A stretch of 64,000 nt of DNA from Streptomyces sp. TG1A-8 (GTDB lineage: Bacteria > Actinomycetota > Actinomycetes > Streptomycetales > Streptomycetaceae). The stretch spans positions 4,650,001-4,714,000 of the forward strand of contig NZ_JASTLB010000001.1 of assembly GCF_030499535.1 (NCBI RefSeq), written 5' to 3'. This document shows, one piece after another, positions 43,426 to 52,162 of the stretch. The translations under genes were made by a program, and so were the position numbers. The first letter of the stretch is position 1. Each line of letters opens with the position of its first letter. The notes under the pieces are model-generated. The model was not told the origin of the DNA and did no database searches. It saw nothing but the letters and a program-made list of their open reading frames with translations.

Positions 43426-44526
43426 TCACTTCCCCGCCTGCCGCTGCGGGGTGAGGGGCGCCGCCGCCGCGGCCTGGGGGGAGTCCGCGTTGGCGTAGGC
43501 CGAGGGCGCCGCCACCGCCGCCGTCGGGTCCGGTGCGGCCGCCTGGTCCTCGACGGCCGTCGCGCCGCCGACGATGCGGATGCTCGCCGCGTCGAAGGCC
43601 CGCTTGATGCGCCAGCGCAGCTCCCGCTCCACCGTCACCGACTTGCCCGGCATCGTCCTGGCCGAGACCCGGACCACCATGGAGTCGATCAGCACGCTGT
43701 CCAGGCCCAGCACCTCGACCGGGCCCCACAGCAGCTCGTTCCAGGGCTCTTCCTTGCTCATCTTCTCGGCGACCCCGTCCAGCGTCGCCTTCACCCGGTC
43801 CAGGTCCTCGGCGGCCCGCACGGTCACGTCGACCCCGGCCGTCGCCCAGCCCTGAGAGAGGTTGCCGACCCGCTTGACCTCGCCGTTGCGGACGTACCAG
43901 ATCTCCCCGTCCGCGCCGCGCAGCTTGGTCACCCGCAGCCCGACCTCGATCACCTCGCCCGAGGCCACCCCCGCGTCGATCGTGTCACCGACCCCGTACT
44001 GGTCCTCCAGGATCATGAACACCCCGGACAGGAAGTCCGTGACCAGGTTCCGGGCGCCGAAACCGATCGCCACGCCCGCCACGCCGGCGGAGGCCAGCAA
44101 CGGGGCCAGGTTGATCCTGAACGTGGACAGCACCATCAGCGCGGCCGTGCCGAGGATCACGAAGCTGGCCACCGACCGCAGCACCGAACCGATCGCCGCC
44201 GCCCGCTGCCGGCGCCGCTCGGCGTTGACCAGCAGCCCGCCCAGCGCGGTGCCGTCCACGGCCTGCACGGTCCGGTTCATCCGGTCGATCAGCTTCGTGA
44301 TCGCCCGCCGCACCACCGCCCTGAGCGCGACCGCGACCACCACGACCAGCAGGATCTGCAGCCCCATCGCGAGCCAGGTCGACCAGTTCTGCTCCACCCA
44401 GCTCGCCGCGTTCGTCGCGCCCTCCTGGGCGTCCTGGAGGGAGGGGACGGCCGGTGCCGTGCTCGGCCCCGAGGGGGACGGCGACGGTGGCGCACCGGCG
44501 GCCGAGAGGACGACGGGCAAGGACAC
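43426..44526 (-). CDS. Small-conductance mechanosensitive channel (MscS family)
   Basis: A 366-residue membrane protein. Three helices (about 50-75, 115-135 and the pore helix) precede the MscS pore motif SAGVAGVAIGFGARNLVTD. The beta domain follows (YGVGDTIDAGVASGEVIEVG, WYVRNGEVKRVGNLS), then the alpha/beta domain, then a 50-residue Ala/Pro tail. It should release solutes under osmotic downshock. GTG 44526 is chosen because GGAGGT lies seven bases upstream; ATG 44541 has no ribosome site. Confidence 0.9.
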   Translation of the reverse strand: MSLPVVLSAAGAPPSPSPSGPSTAPAVPSLQDAQEGATNAASWVEQNWSTWLAMGLQILLVVVVAVALRAVVRRAITKLIDRMNRTVQAVDGTALGGLLVNAERRRQRAAAIGSVLRSVASFVILGTAALMVLSTFRINLAPLLASAGVAGVAIGFGARNLVTDFLSGVFMILEDQYGVGDTIDAGVASGEVIEVGLRVTKLRGADGEIWYVRNGEVKRVGNLSQGWATAGVDVTVRAAEDLDRVKATLDGVAEKMSKEEPWNELLWGPVEVLGLDSVLIDSMVVRVSARTMPGKSVTVERELRWRIKRAFDAASIRIVGGATAVEDQAAAPDPTAAVAAPSAYANADSPQAAAAAPLTPQRQAGK

Positions 44527-44832
44527 GGCAGGTACCTCCATGGTGCTGCGCGGTCCGCACCGGCGGGGCGGTCAAGATCACGAAAAGGTCACCGGGCGGA
44601 CGGAACCAACACACTAACGGGGCATTGTGGGTGCTCCGCGCCGATCCGCACAGGAGAGACCGGACTCACTGGAGGGTGAACCGGCCATGATCCGGGGGAT
44701 GCATCCGGTGTGGTCGAAAACACTCTCAGCCCGTTACCGGGACATGGTGGCGCTTCCACCAGGCATGAGGGGACACTGACTGCAGATCGTCCCGGCGCGA
44801 GCCACGCGCCGCCGACGCCCAAGGAGGCACCC
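44527..44832. other. Divergent intergenic region, no gene seen
   Basis: 306 bases between the MscS and HNH start codons. The HNH frame stays open upstream to 44710, but the strong ribosome site at 44821-44827 fixes the start downstream. Presumed to hold both promoters. Confidence 0.5.
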
Positions 44833-45369
44833 GTGCCGCATGTCCTGGTCCTCAACGCGTCGTACGAGCCGCTCGGCGTCGTACCGCTCCGCCGCGCGCT
44901 CGTCCTCGTCCTGGAGAACAAGGCCGTCTCCCTCGAGGAATCCGGCGCCCACGTGCACAGCGCGACCGTCACAGTCCCCGCACCCAGCGTGGTCCGGCTC
45001 AAGCGATTCGTGCGGGTCCCCTACCGGGGGCCCGTTCCTCTCACCCGGCGCGCCCTGTTCGCCCGGGACGGGGGCCGGTGCATGTACTGCGGTGGTGTCG
45101 CAACCAGCGTCGACCACGTCATCCCGCGCAGCCGCGGGGGCAAGCACGTCTGGGACAACGTGGTGGCGTCCTGCCGCCGCTGCAACCACGTCAAGGCCGA
45201 CCGCCACCTCGTCGAGCTCGGCTGGCGGCTGCGTCACAAACCCGCCCCGCCCACCGGTCTGGCCTGGCGCATCATCGGGACCGGCCACCGGGACCCGCGC
45301 TGGCTGCCCTACCTGCAGCCGTACGGCGCGGACGACGCCCTCGCCCGGATCGACGGCATCTCCGCCTGA
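44833..45369 (+). CDS. HNH endonuclease
   Basis: A 178-residue protein with a complete HNH nuclease core in the C-terminal half. CMYCGGVATSVDHVIPRSRG supplies the first zinc cysteines and the DH pair; HVWDNVVASCRRCNHVKADR supplies the central Asn and the second cysteines. The N-terminal half (HVLVLNASYEPLGVVPLRRA) is shared with a widespread actinobacterial single-gene family of unknown role. GTG 44833 follows AAGGAGGCACCC. No phage or restriction genes flank it, so it is probably a chromosomal housekeeping member. Confidence 0.9.
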   Translation: MPHVLVLNASYEPLGVVPLRRALVLVLENKAVSLEESGAHVHSATVTVPAPSVVRLKRFVRVPYRGPVPLTRRALFARDGGRCMYCGGVATSVDHVIPRSRGGKHVWDNVVASCRRCNHVKADRHLVELGWRLRHKPAPPTGLAWRIIGTGHRDPRWLPYLQPYGADDALARIDGISA

Positions 45370-45425
45370 CGGTCCGGGCTTTCGCGCACCCCGCGGCCGC
45401 GCCGCGCCCGCCCGGCGGCGCCCGT

Positions 45426-45828
45426 TCAGCCGCGGGGTCCTTCGGGGCGCGCCCCGCGCACGGCGTACAGCGCGCTGCCCGCCGCGAAGGCGGCCAGCGC
45501 CACCGCCCAGGCTCCCGGCTGCGCACCGGCCTGCACGGGCCACGCCCACACCGTGCCCGCGCGCCCGCGCACCCCGGGGGACGCCAGGTACACGGCGGTC
45601 ACGCAGCCGAAGGCGGGCAGCCGACTCAGCCGGGCACCGAGCACCACGGCCGCGGCGGCGGTGGCCCCCGTGCAGCCGAGGGCGTTGCGGATCACGGCCG
45701 GCGGCCCGAAGGTCCCCGGGTGCCCCACACGGCCGGCGCCAGCAGCGCCGCCGCCACGCGGTCAGCAGGACCAGGTGCGCCAGCCGGCGCGGCCACCACG
45801 GGGCGGGACGGTCCCACACCCCCTCCAT
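45426..45828 (-). pseudogene. Decayed integral membrane protein gene
   Basis: On the minus strand ATG 45828 begins MEGVWDRPAPWWPRRLAH and reads to VLLTAWRR near 45750. Coding then moves to a second frame (VAAALLAPAVWG) and within 40 bases to a third frame. That third frame carries PPAVIRNALGCTGATAAAAV and membrane segments to the TGA at 45426. Three frames of one smooth hydrophobic protein imply two frameshifts near 45750 and 45720. The intact product would be about 133 residues with three to four helices. Family not recognised. Confidence 0.62.
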
Positions 45829-45970
45829 CGTCCGGCCGGGCGCCGGCGGTTCGCGGTGTCGTGTGATCCGCCGGGTGGAACGTGCGCCGGTCCGACACAC
45901 CCGTTTCGTGTCCGTACGTCTGGTCCCGCGCTCACGGGGTAGGGCTGCCATGACCACTTGAAGCCGCACC

Positions 45971-46166
45971 GACGCATCCGAAGCATCCGCCGCACCGGAC
46001 GCACGCATCCGACGCATCCGGTGTACGTGACCGTGACCGACGCACCCGGCCGCCGGCGCGTCCGGCCCACCCGCCCGGCGCGATCGGCGTTCCGGACACA
46101 CCCGCCGTACCCGCGGCATCCGCCGCACCCGACGCATCGACGCATCGACGTATCCGACGCAGCGAC
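45971..46166 (+). repeat. Degenerate GACGCATCCG repeats upstream of the malQ leader gene
   Basis: GACGCATCCG or a close variant recurs at 45971, 45981 (AAGCATCCG), 46005 (GCATCC) and 46011, and as a run GACGCATCGACGCATCGACG at 46131-46150 followed by TATCCGACGCA. The unit is 8-10 bp and clustered in about 200 bases of otherwise non-coding DNA (45829-46178). Confidence 0.6.
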
Positions 46167-46178
46167 AAGGAGGCCCCC

Positions 46179-46469
46179 GTGGCCGCACCGGCTCACCTGT
46201 TCGTCCCGGCCCAGTGGAAACCCGCGGCGGAGCCGCCCGCCGTGACCGACGAGGCGGGCACACGCGTCCTCGGCGCCGAGGGCACCCGCCCGCAGGCCCC
46301 GCTGACCAGCGAGCCGCCGCTGCCCGCCGCCGAGCCCCTGACCAGCGAGCCGCCCCTCGCCGACGCCACCGCGCCGGCCGGCGGCTCCGGCCCCCTCCCC
46401 GGCACCCCCGGCACCCCCGGCGCCCCGGCCCCCTCCGGCGCCCACGTCTCCTTCGGTGCGGGGCTGTAG
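46179..46469 (+). CDS. Small Pro/Ala-rich hypothetical protein upstream of malQ
   Basis: A 96-residue protein beginning MAAPAHLFVPAQWKPAAEPP, then a repeated PLTSEPPL motif and a Gly/Pro-rich tail ending SFGAGL. AAGGAGG stands six bases before GTG 46179, one of the best ribosome sites in the window, which is why I accept it as a gene. Its TAG is directly followed by the malQ ATG, so translation is coupled. No function known; probably disordered. Confidence 0.72.
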   Translation: MAAPAHLFVPAQWKPAAEPPAVTDEAGTRVLGAEGTRPQAPLTSEPPLPAAEPLTSEPPLADATAPAGGSGPLPGTPGTPGAPAPSGAHVSFGAGL

Positions 46470-48578
46470 ATGGCGACGGCGCACGACGACGAGGAACTGT
46501 CCCGGCTCGCCGCACTGCACGGAGTCGCCACCTCCTACAGCCCGTCCCCGGACCGCACGGTCGCGGTGTCCGCCGAAGCGGTGACCGCCGCCCTGGCCGC
46601 CCTCGGCGTCGACGCGGGCACCCCCGGCGCCGTCCGTACGGCCCTCGCCGAACGGGAGCGGGAGCTGCGCGAACGCCTGCTGCCGCCCACGCTCGTGCAC
46701 TGGTCCGGCGACCCGGAGGGCCCCGCCGCCCTCGCCGGGCTGCCCGCCGGGACCCGGCTGCGCATCGAGACCGAGCAGGGCGAGCAGCGCGAGGGCGCCG
46801 AGGGCGTGCCGCCGGGCCTGCCGGCCGACCTGCCGACCGGCGTCCACCGGATGACCGCCACCGCCCCCGACGGACACACCGGCCAGGCCCATCTGATCGT
46901 CGCCCCGGACCGGCTGCCCACTCCGGAGGGCCGCTCGTACGGCCTCCTGGTGCAGCTGTACTCCCTGCTGTCCCGCCGTTCCTGGGGCATGGGCGACCTC
47001 GGTGACCTCGCCGAGCTGGCCGGCTGGGCCGGACGCGCTGCCGGAGCCGGGTTCGTGCAGGTCAACCCGCTGCACGCGGCCGTGCCCGGCGCCCCTACCG
47101 ACCCCTCCCCCTACCGGCCGTCCTCCCGCCGCTTCCCGGACCCGGTGCACCTGCGGATCGAGGAGGTCCCCGAGTACGCGTACGCCGACCCGGACCGGAC
47201 CGGCCCCCTGCTGGAACGCGCCGAGCGGCTGCGCGCCGCCGTCCTCGACAAGGGCGCCCTCATCGACCGGGACGCCGTGTGGGAGCTGAAGCGGGAGACC
47301 CTGGAACTGGTGCTCCGGGTCCCGCTCGGCCCCGGCCGGCAGGCCGCCTACGACGCCTTCCGCGCCCAGCAGGGCCAGGCACTGGAGGACCACGCCACCT
47401 GGTACGCCCTCGCCGAGCGGCACGGCTCCGACTGGCACCGGTGGCCCGCGGGACTGCGCGACCCCCGCTCGGCGGAGACCGCCCGCGCCCGCACCGAACT
47501 CGCCGACCGCGTCGCCTTCCACTCCCGGCTCGCCTGGCTCACCGACGGCCAGCTGCGCGCCGCCCAGCGCGCCGCCCGGGAGGCCGGCATGCCGGTCGGG
47601 ATCGTGCACGACCTCGCCGTCGGCGTGCACCCCGGCGGCGCGGACGCCTGGGCGCAGCAGGACCACTTCGCCGCCGGCATGTCGGTCGGCGCGCCCCCCG
47701 ACGCCTTCAACGCCCGCGGCCAGGACTGGGGCCTGCCGCCCTGGCGCCCCGACCGGCTGGCCGCCTCCGGCCACGCGCCCTACCGCAACCTCCTGCGCGC
47801 CCTGTTCCGCTACGCCGGCGCCCTGCGCATCGACCACGTGATGGGCCTGTTCCGGCTGTGGTGGGTGCCCGAGGGCAGCCCGCCCACGGAGGGCACGTAC
47901 GTCCGCTACGACGCCGACGCCATGCTCGCCCTGCTCGCCCTGGAGGCATCCCGGGCCGGCGCGGTGGTGATCGGCGAGGACCTGGGCACCGTCGAGCCCG
48001 GCGTGCGCGAGGCGCTGCAGCGGCGCGGGGTGCTCGGCACCTCGGTGCTGTGGTTCGAACGGGACTGGGAGGGCGACGGCCGCCCCCTGCCCCCGGACCG
48101 CTGGCGCGCCGACTGCCTGGCCACCGCCACCACGCACGACCTGCCGCCCACCGCGGCCCGGCTCACCGGCGAGCACGTCGACCTGCGCGACCGCCTCGGC
48201 CTGCTCGCCCGCCCGGCCGCCGAGGAGCAGGCGGAGGCCACCGCCGACACCGCCGAGTGGCTCGCCCTGCTGGGCAGCCTGGGCCTGCTCGACAGCCCCG
48301 CCGCCGGCCCGCCCGGCTCCGACGAGGAGGCCGAGGTCCAGGGCGTGCACCGCTACCTGCTGCGCACCCCGGCCCGCCTGGTCGGCGTCTGGCTCCCGGA
48401 CGGCATCGGCGACCGGCGCCCGCAGAACCTGCCCGGCACCTGGGACCAGTACCCGAACTGGCGGCTGCCCATCGCCGACGCGCAGGGCAGGCCGGTGACG
48501 CTGGAGGAGCTGACCGGCTCGCCGCGGCTGGGGGCGCTGCTGGACGTCATGCGGGAGGCCGGCCCGTCCGGCGGCTGA
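46470..48578 (+). CDS. malQ: 4-alpha-glucanotransferase (amylomaltase) MalQ
   Basis: A 702-residue GH77 enzyme that transfers maltodextrin chains and releases glucose. An actinobacterial N-terminal extension (about residues 1-150) precedes the catalytic barrel. The nucleophile is Asp455 (ALRIDHVMGL), the acid/base Glu503 (VVIGEDLGTV) and the transition-state stabiliser Asp557 (TTHDLPPTAA). GIVHDLAVGVHPGGADAW and WGLPPW are also conserved. It follows a small gene without a gap and ends at a strong hairpin. Confidence 0.94.
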   Translation: MATAHDDEELSRLAALHGVATSYSPSPDRTVAVSAEAVTAALAALGVDAGTPGAVRTALAERERELRERLLPPTLVHWSGDPEGPAALAGLPAGTRLRIETEQGEQREGAEGVPPGLPADLPTGVHRMTATAPDGHTGQAHLIVAPDRLPTPEGRSYGLLVQLYSLLSRRSWGMGDLGDLAELAGWAGRAAGAGFVQVNPLHAAVPGAPTDPSPYRPSSRRFPDPVHLRIEEVPEYAYADPDRTGPLLERAERLRAAVLDKGALIDRDAVWELKRETLELVLRVPLGPGRQAAYDAFRAQQGQALEDHATWYALAERHGSDWHRWPAGLRDPRSAETARARTELADRVAFHSRLAWLTDGQLRAAQRAAREAGMPVGIVHDLAVGVHPGGADAWAQQDHFAAGMSVGAPPDAFNARGQDWGLPPWRPDRLAASGHAPYRNLLRALFRYAGALRIDHVMGLFRLWWVPEGSPPTEGTYVRYDADAMLALLALEASRAGAVVIGEDLGTVEPGVREALQRRGVLGTSVLWFERDWEGDGRPLPPDRWRADCLATATTHDLPPTAARLTGEHVDLRDRLGLLARPAAEEQAEATADTAEWLALLGSLGLLDSPAAGPPGSDEEAEVQGVHRYLLRTPARLVGVWLPDGIGDRRPQNLPGTWDQYPNWRLPIADAQGRPVTLEELTGSPRLGALLDVMREAGPSGG

Positions 48579-48583
48579 GGGGC

Positions 48584-48626
48584 GGGCCGCCCCGGGACCC
48601 CGCGCCCCGGGGTCCCGGGGCGGCCC
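48584..48626 (+). terminator. malQ terminator
   Basis: A perfect 18-bp stem (48584-48601 with 48609-48626) closes a seven-base loop, six bases after the malQ stop. No U-tract. Confidence 0.88.
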
Positions 48627-48688
48627 CCGCCGCTTCCCGGGGCACCCCGGGCGCGCAGCCCGCGCGGCGGTTCGCTAACTTGGGGAGC

Positions 48689-48970
48689 GTGGACAAGAAG
48701 AACGCCCTGCGCGCCGGCGCCCTGGCCTCCGGTACGACGCTGATGATGCTGCTCATGTCGTCCCCCGCGCTCGCGGTCGCCCGCGACGACGGCGACGACC
48801 CCGGCCCGGGGCTGAGCGCCGTCCAGACCGTGGGCCTCTACGTGCTGCTCCCGCTGGCGCTGTTCGCGGTCATCGCCGGCCTGGTCATGGCCCTGGACAA
48901 GTCCCACACCAAGAAGGACGACACGACGTCCAACATCACCACGAAGGGCGACGCGCAGGTCAAGGCCTGA
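48689..48970 (+). CDS. Small single-pass membrane protein
   Basis: A 93-residue protein. An N-terminal signal-like helix (GALASGTTLMMLLMSSPALA, possible cleavage after ALAVA) is followed by an acidic stretch (RDDGDDPGPG), a second strong helix (TVGLYVLLPLALFAVIAGLV) and a Lys/Thr-rich cytoplasmic tail (KSHTKKDDTTSNITTKG). TAACTT lies eight bases before GTG 48689, so the message is probably leaderless. It is conserved-looking in composition, but no function is known. The following interval to 49227 (257 bases) holds no gene. Confidence 0.78.
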   Translation: MDKKNALRAGALASGTTLMMLLMSSPALAVARDDGDDPGPGLSAVQTVGLYVLLPLALFAVIAGLVMALDKSHTKKDDTTSNITTKGDAQVKA

Positions 48971-49227
48971 CCGGCCCGCACCACTTCACGAGGGCGCCTG
49001 TCCCCGACCCGCACGCGCGCGGTGCCGTGCCGGGCGGCGGGGGACGGCGCCCTCGGTGCTCGCCGGCCGTACCCGGAGCGGGCGGCGGGTACGGGGCCGG
49101 GGCCGCCCCGCGTCCCGGTGCCGTCCACACCCGGGACTCCGGGGAGGGGGTCGCCCGCCCCCGCGTCGTCGCGCCGGCCGCCCGGGCGGCGCCCGCGGTG
49201 GGGCGCGGCGCTCGCGGTGGGCGGGGC

Positions 49228-49818
49228 CTAGTGCGGTTGCGCCGGGCCGGGCGCGGTCAGGTACCGCTGCACGGTCGGCCCCAGCCAGGCCGTCACCTCC
49301 TCGCGGGTCAGCGCCGCCGCCGGCGGCAGCCGGAGGACGTAGCGGGTGAGCGCGAGGCCGAGGAGCTGCGCGGCGCACAGCGCCGCCCGTGCCGGGACCT
49401 GCTCGGGGTCGGGGCACACCCGCCGGGCCGCCGGCAGCAACTGCTCCCGGAAGACGCCCTGCAGGCGCTCGGCCCCGGCCGTGTTGGTCACCCCGACCCG
49501 GAGGACGGCCGTCAGCTCCTCGTTCTCCTCCCACATGTCGAGGAAGTGCGCCACCAGGGCCCGGCCCACCTCCTCGCGCGGCAGCGGGCCCAGGTCGGGC
49601 AGGCGCAGGTCGAGGGCGACGGCCGCCGCGAACAGACCCTCCTTGCTGCCGTAGTAGCGCATCACCATCGACGGGTCGATGCGCGCGTCCCGGGCGATGG
49701 CGCGGATGGTCGCCCGCTCGTAGCCGTCGGCGGCGAAGCGCTCGCGGGCGGCGGCCAGGATGGCGGTGCGGGTCGCGTCGGAGCGGCGCGCCTGGGTCGT
49801 GCTCTTGCTGACGGTCAT
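49228..49818 (-). CDS. TetR-family regulator
   Basis: A 196-residue repressor. The helix-turn-helix is ERFAADGYERATIRAIARDA with the recognition helix ending DPSMVMRYYGSKEGLF. The ligand domain (MWEENEELTAVLRVGV onward) is of the TetR_C_17/'AcrR' type. ATG 49818 gives MTVSKSTTQARR. It is divergent from an FAD monooxygenase gene 128 bases away, and the interval carries a repeated operator-like array, so it very probably represses that gene and itself. Confidence 0.9.
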   Translation of the reverse strand: MTVSKSTTQARRSDATRTAILAAARERFAADGYERATIRAIARDARIDPSMVMRYYGSKEGLFAAAVALDLRLPDLGPLPREEVGRALVAHFLDMWEENEELTAVLRVGVTNTAGAERLQGVFREQLLPAARRVCPDPEQVPARAALCAAQLLGLALTRYVLRLPPAAALTREEVTAWLGPTVQRYLTAPGPAQPH

Positions 49819-49828
49819 GCCCACGAGC

Positions 49829-49921
49829 GTAGGCCAACGTATGTAGGCCAACAAGTGTTGACTTGGGTCGGTGCCGGTTCTAGTGTTGACAACGAGCGTT
49901 GGTCAACGAGTGTTGGCCAAC
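49829..49921. promoter_or_regulatory. 14-bp-phased operator array between TetR and monooxygenase genes
   Basis: Copies of a GTTGGCCAAC-like palindrome occur at 49829 (GTAGGCCAAC), 49843 (GTAGGCCAAC), 49857 (GTTGACTTGG, degenerate), 49885 (GTTGACAAC), 49898 (GTTGGTCAAC) and 49912 (GTTGGCCAAC, perfect). Spacing is 14, 14, 28, 13 and 14 bp, giving two groups of three. Each lies near one of the divergent start codons. Confidence 0.75.
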
Positions 49922-49946
49922 TGCTGTCGGCACCCAGGAGGCCCTC

Positions 49947-51428
49947 ATGAACGGCACCACTGGACCCACCGCCCCCCGCGTCATCGTCGTCGGCTCCGGA
50001 CCCACCGGTCTCCTCCTCGCCGGTGACCTCGCCACCGCCGGCGTCCCGGTCACCGTCCTGGAGAAGCGCCCCCACCGGATCAGCAACCTCTCGCGCGCCT
50101 TCGCCCTGCACGCCCGCACCCTGGAGCAGCTCGACGCGCGGGGCCTGGCCGGGGACCTGGAGGCCGCCGGGCAGCCCCTGACCCGGCTGCGCCTCTTCGA
50201 CCGGCTCACGATCGACCTCGGCACCCTCCCCTCCCGGTTCAACCACGTCCTCGTGCTCCCGCAGTACGAGGTCGAGGGGGTGCTGGAGCGGTGGGCGGTC
50301 GAGGCCGGGGCCGACTTCCGGTACGAGACCGAGGTGACCGGACTGACCCAGGACGCCGACGGGGTGAGCGTCCGGGTCCGGGGGCCCGGGGGGCGGACGG
50401 AGAGCCTGCGGGGCGCGTACGCCGTCGGCGCCGACGGGATGCGCAGTGCCGTGCGGGGCGCCGTCGGCCTGCCCTTCCCCGGCAGGTCGGTCCTCCGGTC
50501 CGTCGTCCTCGCCGACGTCCGGCTCGCCGAGGAGCCCCCCGGTCTCCTCACCGTCAACGCCGTCGGTGACGCCTTCGCCTTCCTCGCCCCCTTCGGCGAC
50601 GGCTACCACCGGGTGATCGGCTGGCGGCGGGGCCGCGACGTCCCCGACCACGCGCCGGTGGACCTGGCGGAGGTCAAGGAGATCACCCGGCTCGCGCTCG
50701 GGCGGGACTTCGGGATGCACGACGCCCGCTGGATGTCCCGCTTCCACAGCGACGAACGCCAGGTGCCCGCCTACCGGGCGGGCCGCGTCCTCCTCGCCGG
50801 GGACGCCGCGCACGTGCACACCCCGGCCGGAGGGCAGGGCATGAACACCGGACTGCAGGACGCGGCCAACCTGAGCTGGAAGCTCGCCGCCGTCGTCACC
50901 GGCCGCGCGCAGCCGGCGCTGCTCGACACCTACCAGGCCGAGCGGCACCCGGTCGGCAGGGCGGTCCTGCGCAGCAGCGGCGGGATCGTGCGCCTCGCCA
51001 CGGCCAGGCGCCCCTGGGCGCTGGCGGCCCGCGCCGGGCTCACCGCGGTGCTCGGCGCGGTCGGCCCCGCCCGCCGTGCGCTCGCCGCGCAGGTCACCGG
51101 CATCGGCTACCGCTACCCCGCGCCGAGGGGCGCCCACCGGCTGACCGGCACCCGGGTCCCGGACGTCGCCCTGGCCGGCGGCGGCCGCCTCCACGAGGCC
51201 CTGCGCGGCGGCCGGTTCGTCCTGATCATCCCGCGACGGGGACCGGGCCAGGAACCGGAGGCGCACGAGGCGGGCCGCGCGGACCGGCTGGCCGTGGCGC
51301 GCTGGGCGAGCGACCGTCGTACGGCGGTGCTGGTCCGCCCCGACGGATACGTGGCCTGGGCGTCCGACTCCGCCGGCCCGGCAACGCTCCGGGCGGCCCT
51401 CGTCCGGCACCTGGGCCCGGCGGACTGA
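49947..51428 (+). CDS. FAD-dependent aromatic monooxygenase
   Basis: A 493-residue class A flavoprotein hydroxylase. The FAD-binding GxGxxG is VVGSGPTGLLLAGDL near residue 15, the DG motif is YAVGADGMRSAV, and the second FAD motif is RVLLAGDAAHVHTPAGGQG. The C-terminal thioredoxin-like part is present (GTRVPDVALAGGGRLHEAL). Relatives hydroxylate phenols, polyketides or, in some cases, rifamycins. Control by the divergent TetR protein suggests induction by an aromatic xenobiotic or antibiotic. CCAGGAGG precedes ATG 49947. Confidence 0.9.
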   Translation: MNGTTGPTAPRVIVVGSGPTGLLLAGDLATAGVPVTVLEKRPHRISNLSRAFALHARTLEQLDARGLAGDLEAAGQPLTRLRLFDRLTIDLGTLPSRFNHVLVLPQYEVEGVLERWAVEAGADFRYETEVTGLTQDADGVSVRVRGPGGRTESLRGAYAVGADGMRSAVRGAVGLPFPGRSVLRSVVLADVRLAEEPPGLLTVNAVGDAFAFLAPFGDGYHRVIGWRRGRDVPDHAPVDLAEVKEITRLALGRDFGMHDARWMSRFHSDERQVPAYRAGRVLLAGDAAHVHTPAGGQGMNTGLQDAANLSWKLAAVVTGRAQPALLDTYQAERHPVGRAVLRSSGGIVRLATARRPWALAARAGLTAVLGAVGPARRALAAQVTGIGYRYPAPRGAHRLTGTRVPDVALAGGGRLHEALRGGRFVLIIPRRGPGQEPEAHEAGRADRLAVARWASDRRTAVLVRPDGYVAWASDSAGPATLRAALVRHLGPAD

Positions 51429-51487
51429 GGCCCCGCCGGGACGGCCGCCCGCGCCGGGCGGCCGGTGGGACCCGCCCCGCCGTGCCG

Positions 51488-51985
51488 TTACGCGGCGGTC
51501 GAGCGCAGCAGGTCCCGCAGCAGGCCGGCCAGCCGGGCGGCCTGCTCGCCGTCCAGGCCGGACAGGGCCTCGCGCTGTTCGGCCAGACCCGCGCCGACCG
51601 CCTCGTCGACGAGCCGCAGCCCCTCACCGGTGAGCGTCACGTGCAGGCCGCGCCGGTCGTGCGGATCGGGGGAGCGGCGGAGCAGGCCGGCCCGTTCGAG
51701 CTTGTCCAGGCGGCCGGTCATCCCGCCGGTGGTGAGCATGAGGGTCGCCGAGAGCGTGCGGGGCGAGAGGGTGTACGGCTCGCCGGAGCGGCGCAGGGTG
51801 GCCAGGACGTCGAACTCGCCGCGCGAGATGCCGAAGGGCTCGTACGCCCTCTCCACGCGGTCGCCCATCGCGCGCGCCAGTTCGAAGATCCGGCCGAAGA
51901 CCTCCATCGGCCCGGTGTCGAGGTCGGGCCGCACCCGGGCCCACTGCTCGACGGCCGCGTCGACCGGGTCCCTGCGCTCCTGCAT
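51488..51985 (-). CDS. MarR-family regulator
   Basis: A 165-residue winged-helix protein. The DNA-binding part reads ISRGEFDVLATLRRSG, LSATLMLTTGGMTGRLDKLE and the wing DPHDRRGLHVTLTGEG. Helical dimerisation ends flank it. It is convergent with the monooxygenase gene, so its target may be that locus or itself. Ligand unknown. ATG 51985. Confidence 0.9.
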   Translation of the reverse strand: MQERRDPVDAAVEQWARVRPDLDTGPMEVFGRIFELARAMGDRVERAYEPFGISRGEFDVLATLRRSGEPYTLSPRTLSATLMLTTGGMTGRLDKLERAGLLRRSPDPHDRRGLHVTLTGEGLRLVDEAVGAGLAEQREALSGLDGEQAARLAGLLRDLLRSTAA

Positions 51986-52091
51986 ACACCGAGTATCCGC
52001 CCGGCCCGGGTCGCCCGCAAGAATCTGGTCAGCGGCTAAGTGACCGGCGGCCGAACCAGGGGCCCCTGCCCGCCCGCGGTCGCCCGCCGGA

Positions 52092-52140
52092 GCGCACGCG
52101 GGAGGGCGCCCGGCACGGGCCGGGCGCCCTCCCGATGCGC
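52092..52140 (-). terminator. pepN terminator
   Basis: GGGAGGGCGCCCGGC (52100-52114) pairs perfectly with 52119-52133 around four bases, and an outer GCGCA/TGCGC pair extends the stem. It lies 22 bases beyond the pepN stop. Confidence 0.85.
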
Positions 52141-52162
52141 GGGGGACGGGCCCGCGCGGGGG

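Noticed and set aside
45762..48350. A long minus-strand open frame opposite malQ
   Set aside because: malQ has all three catalytic residues in frame; the opposite frame has no recognisable domain.
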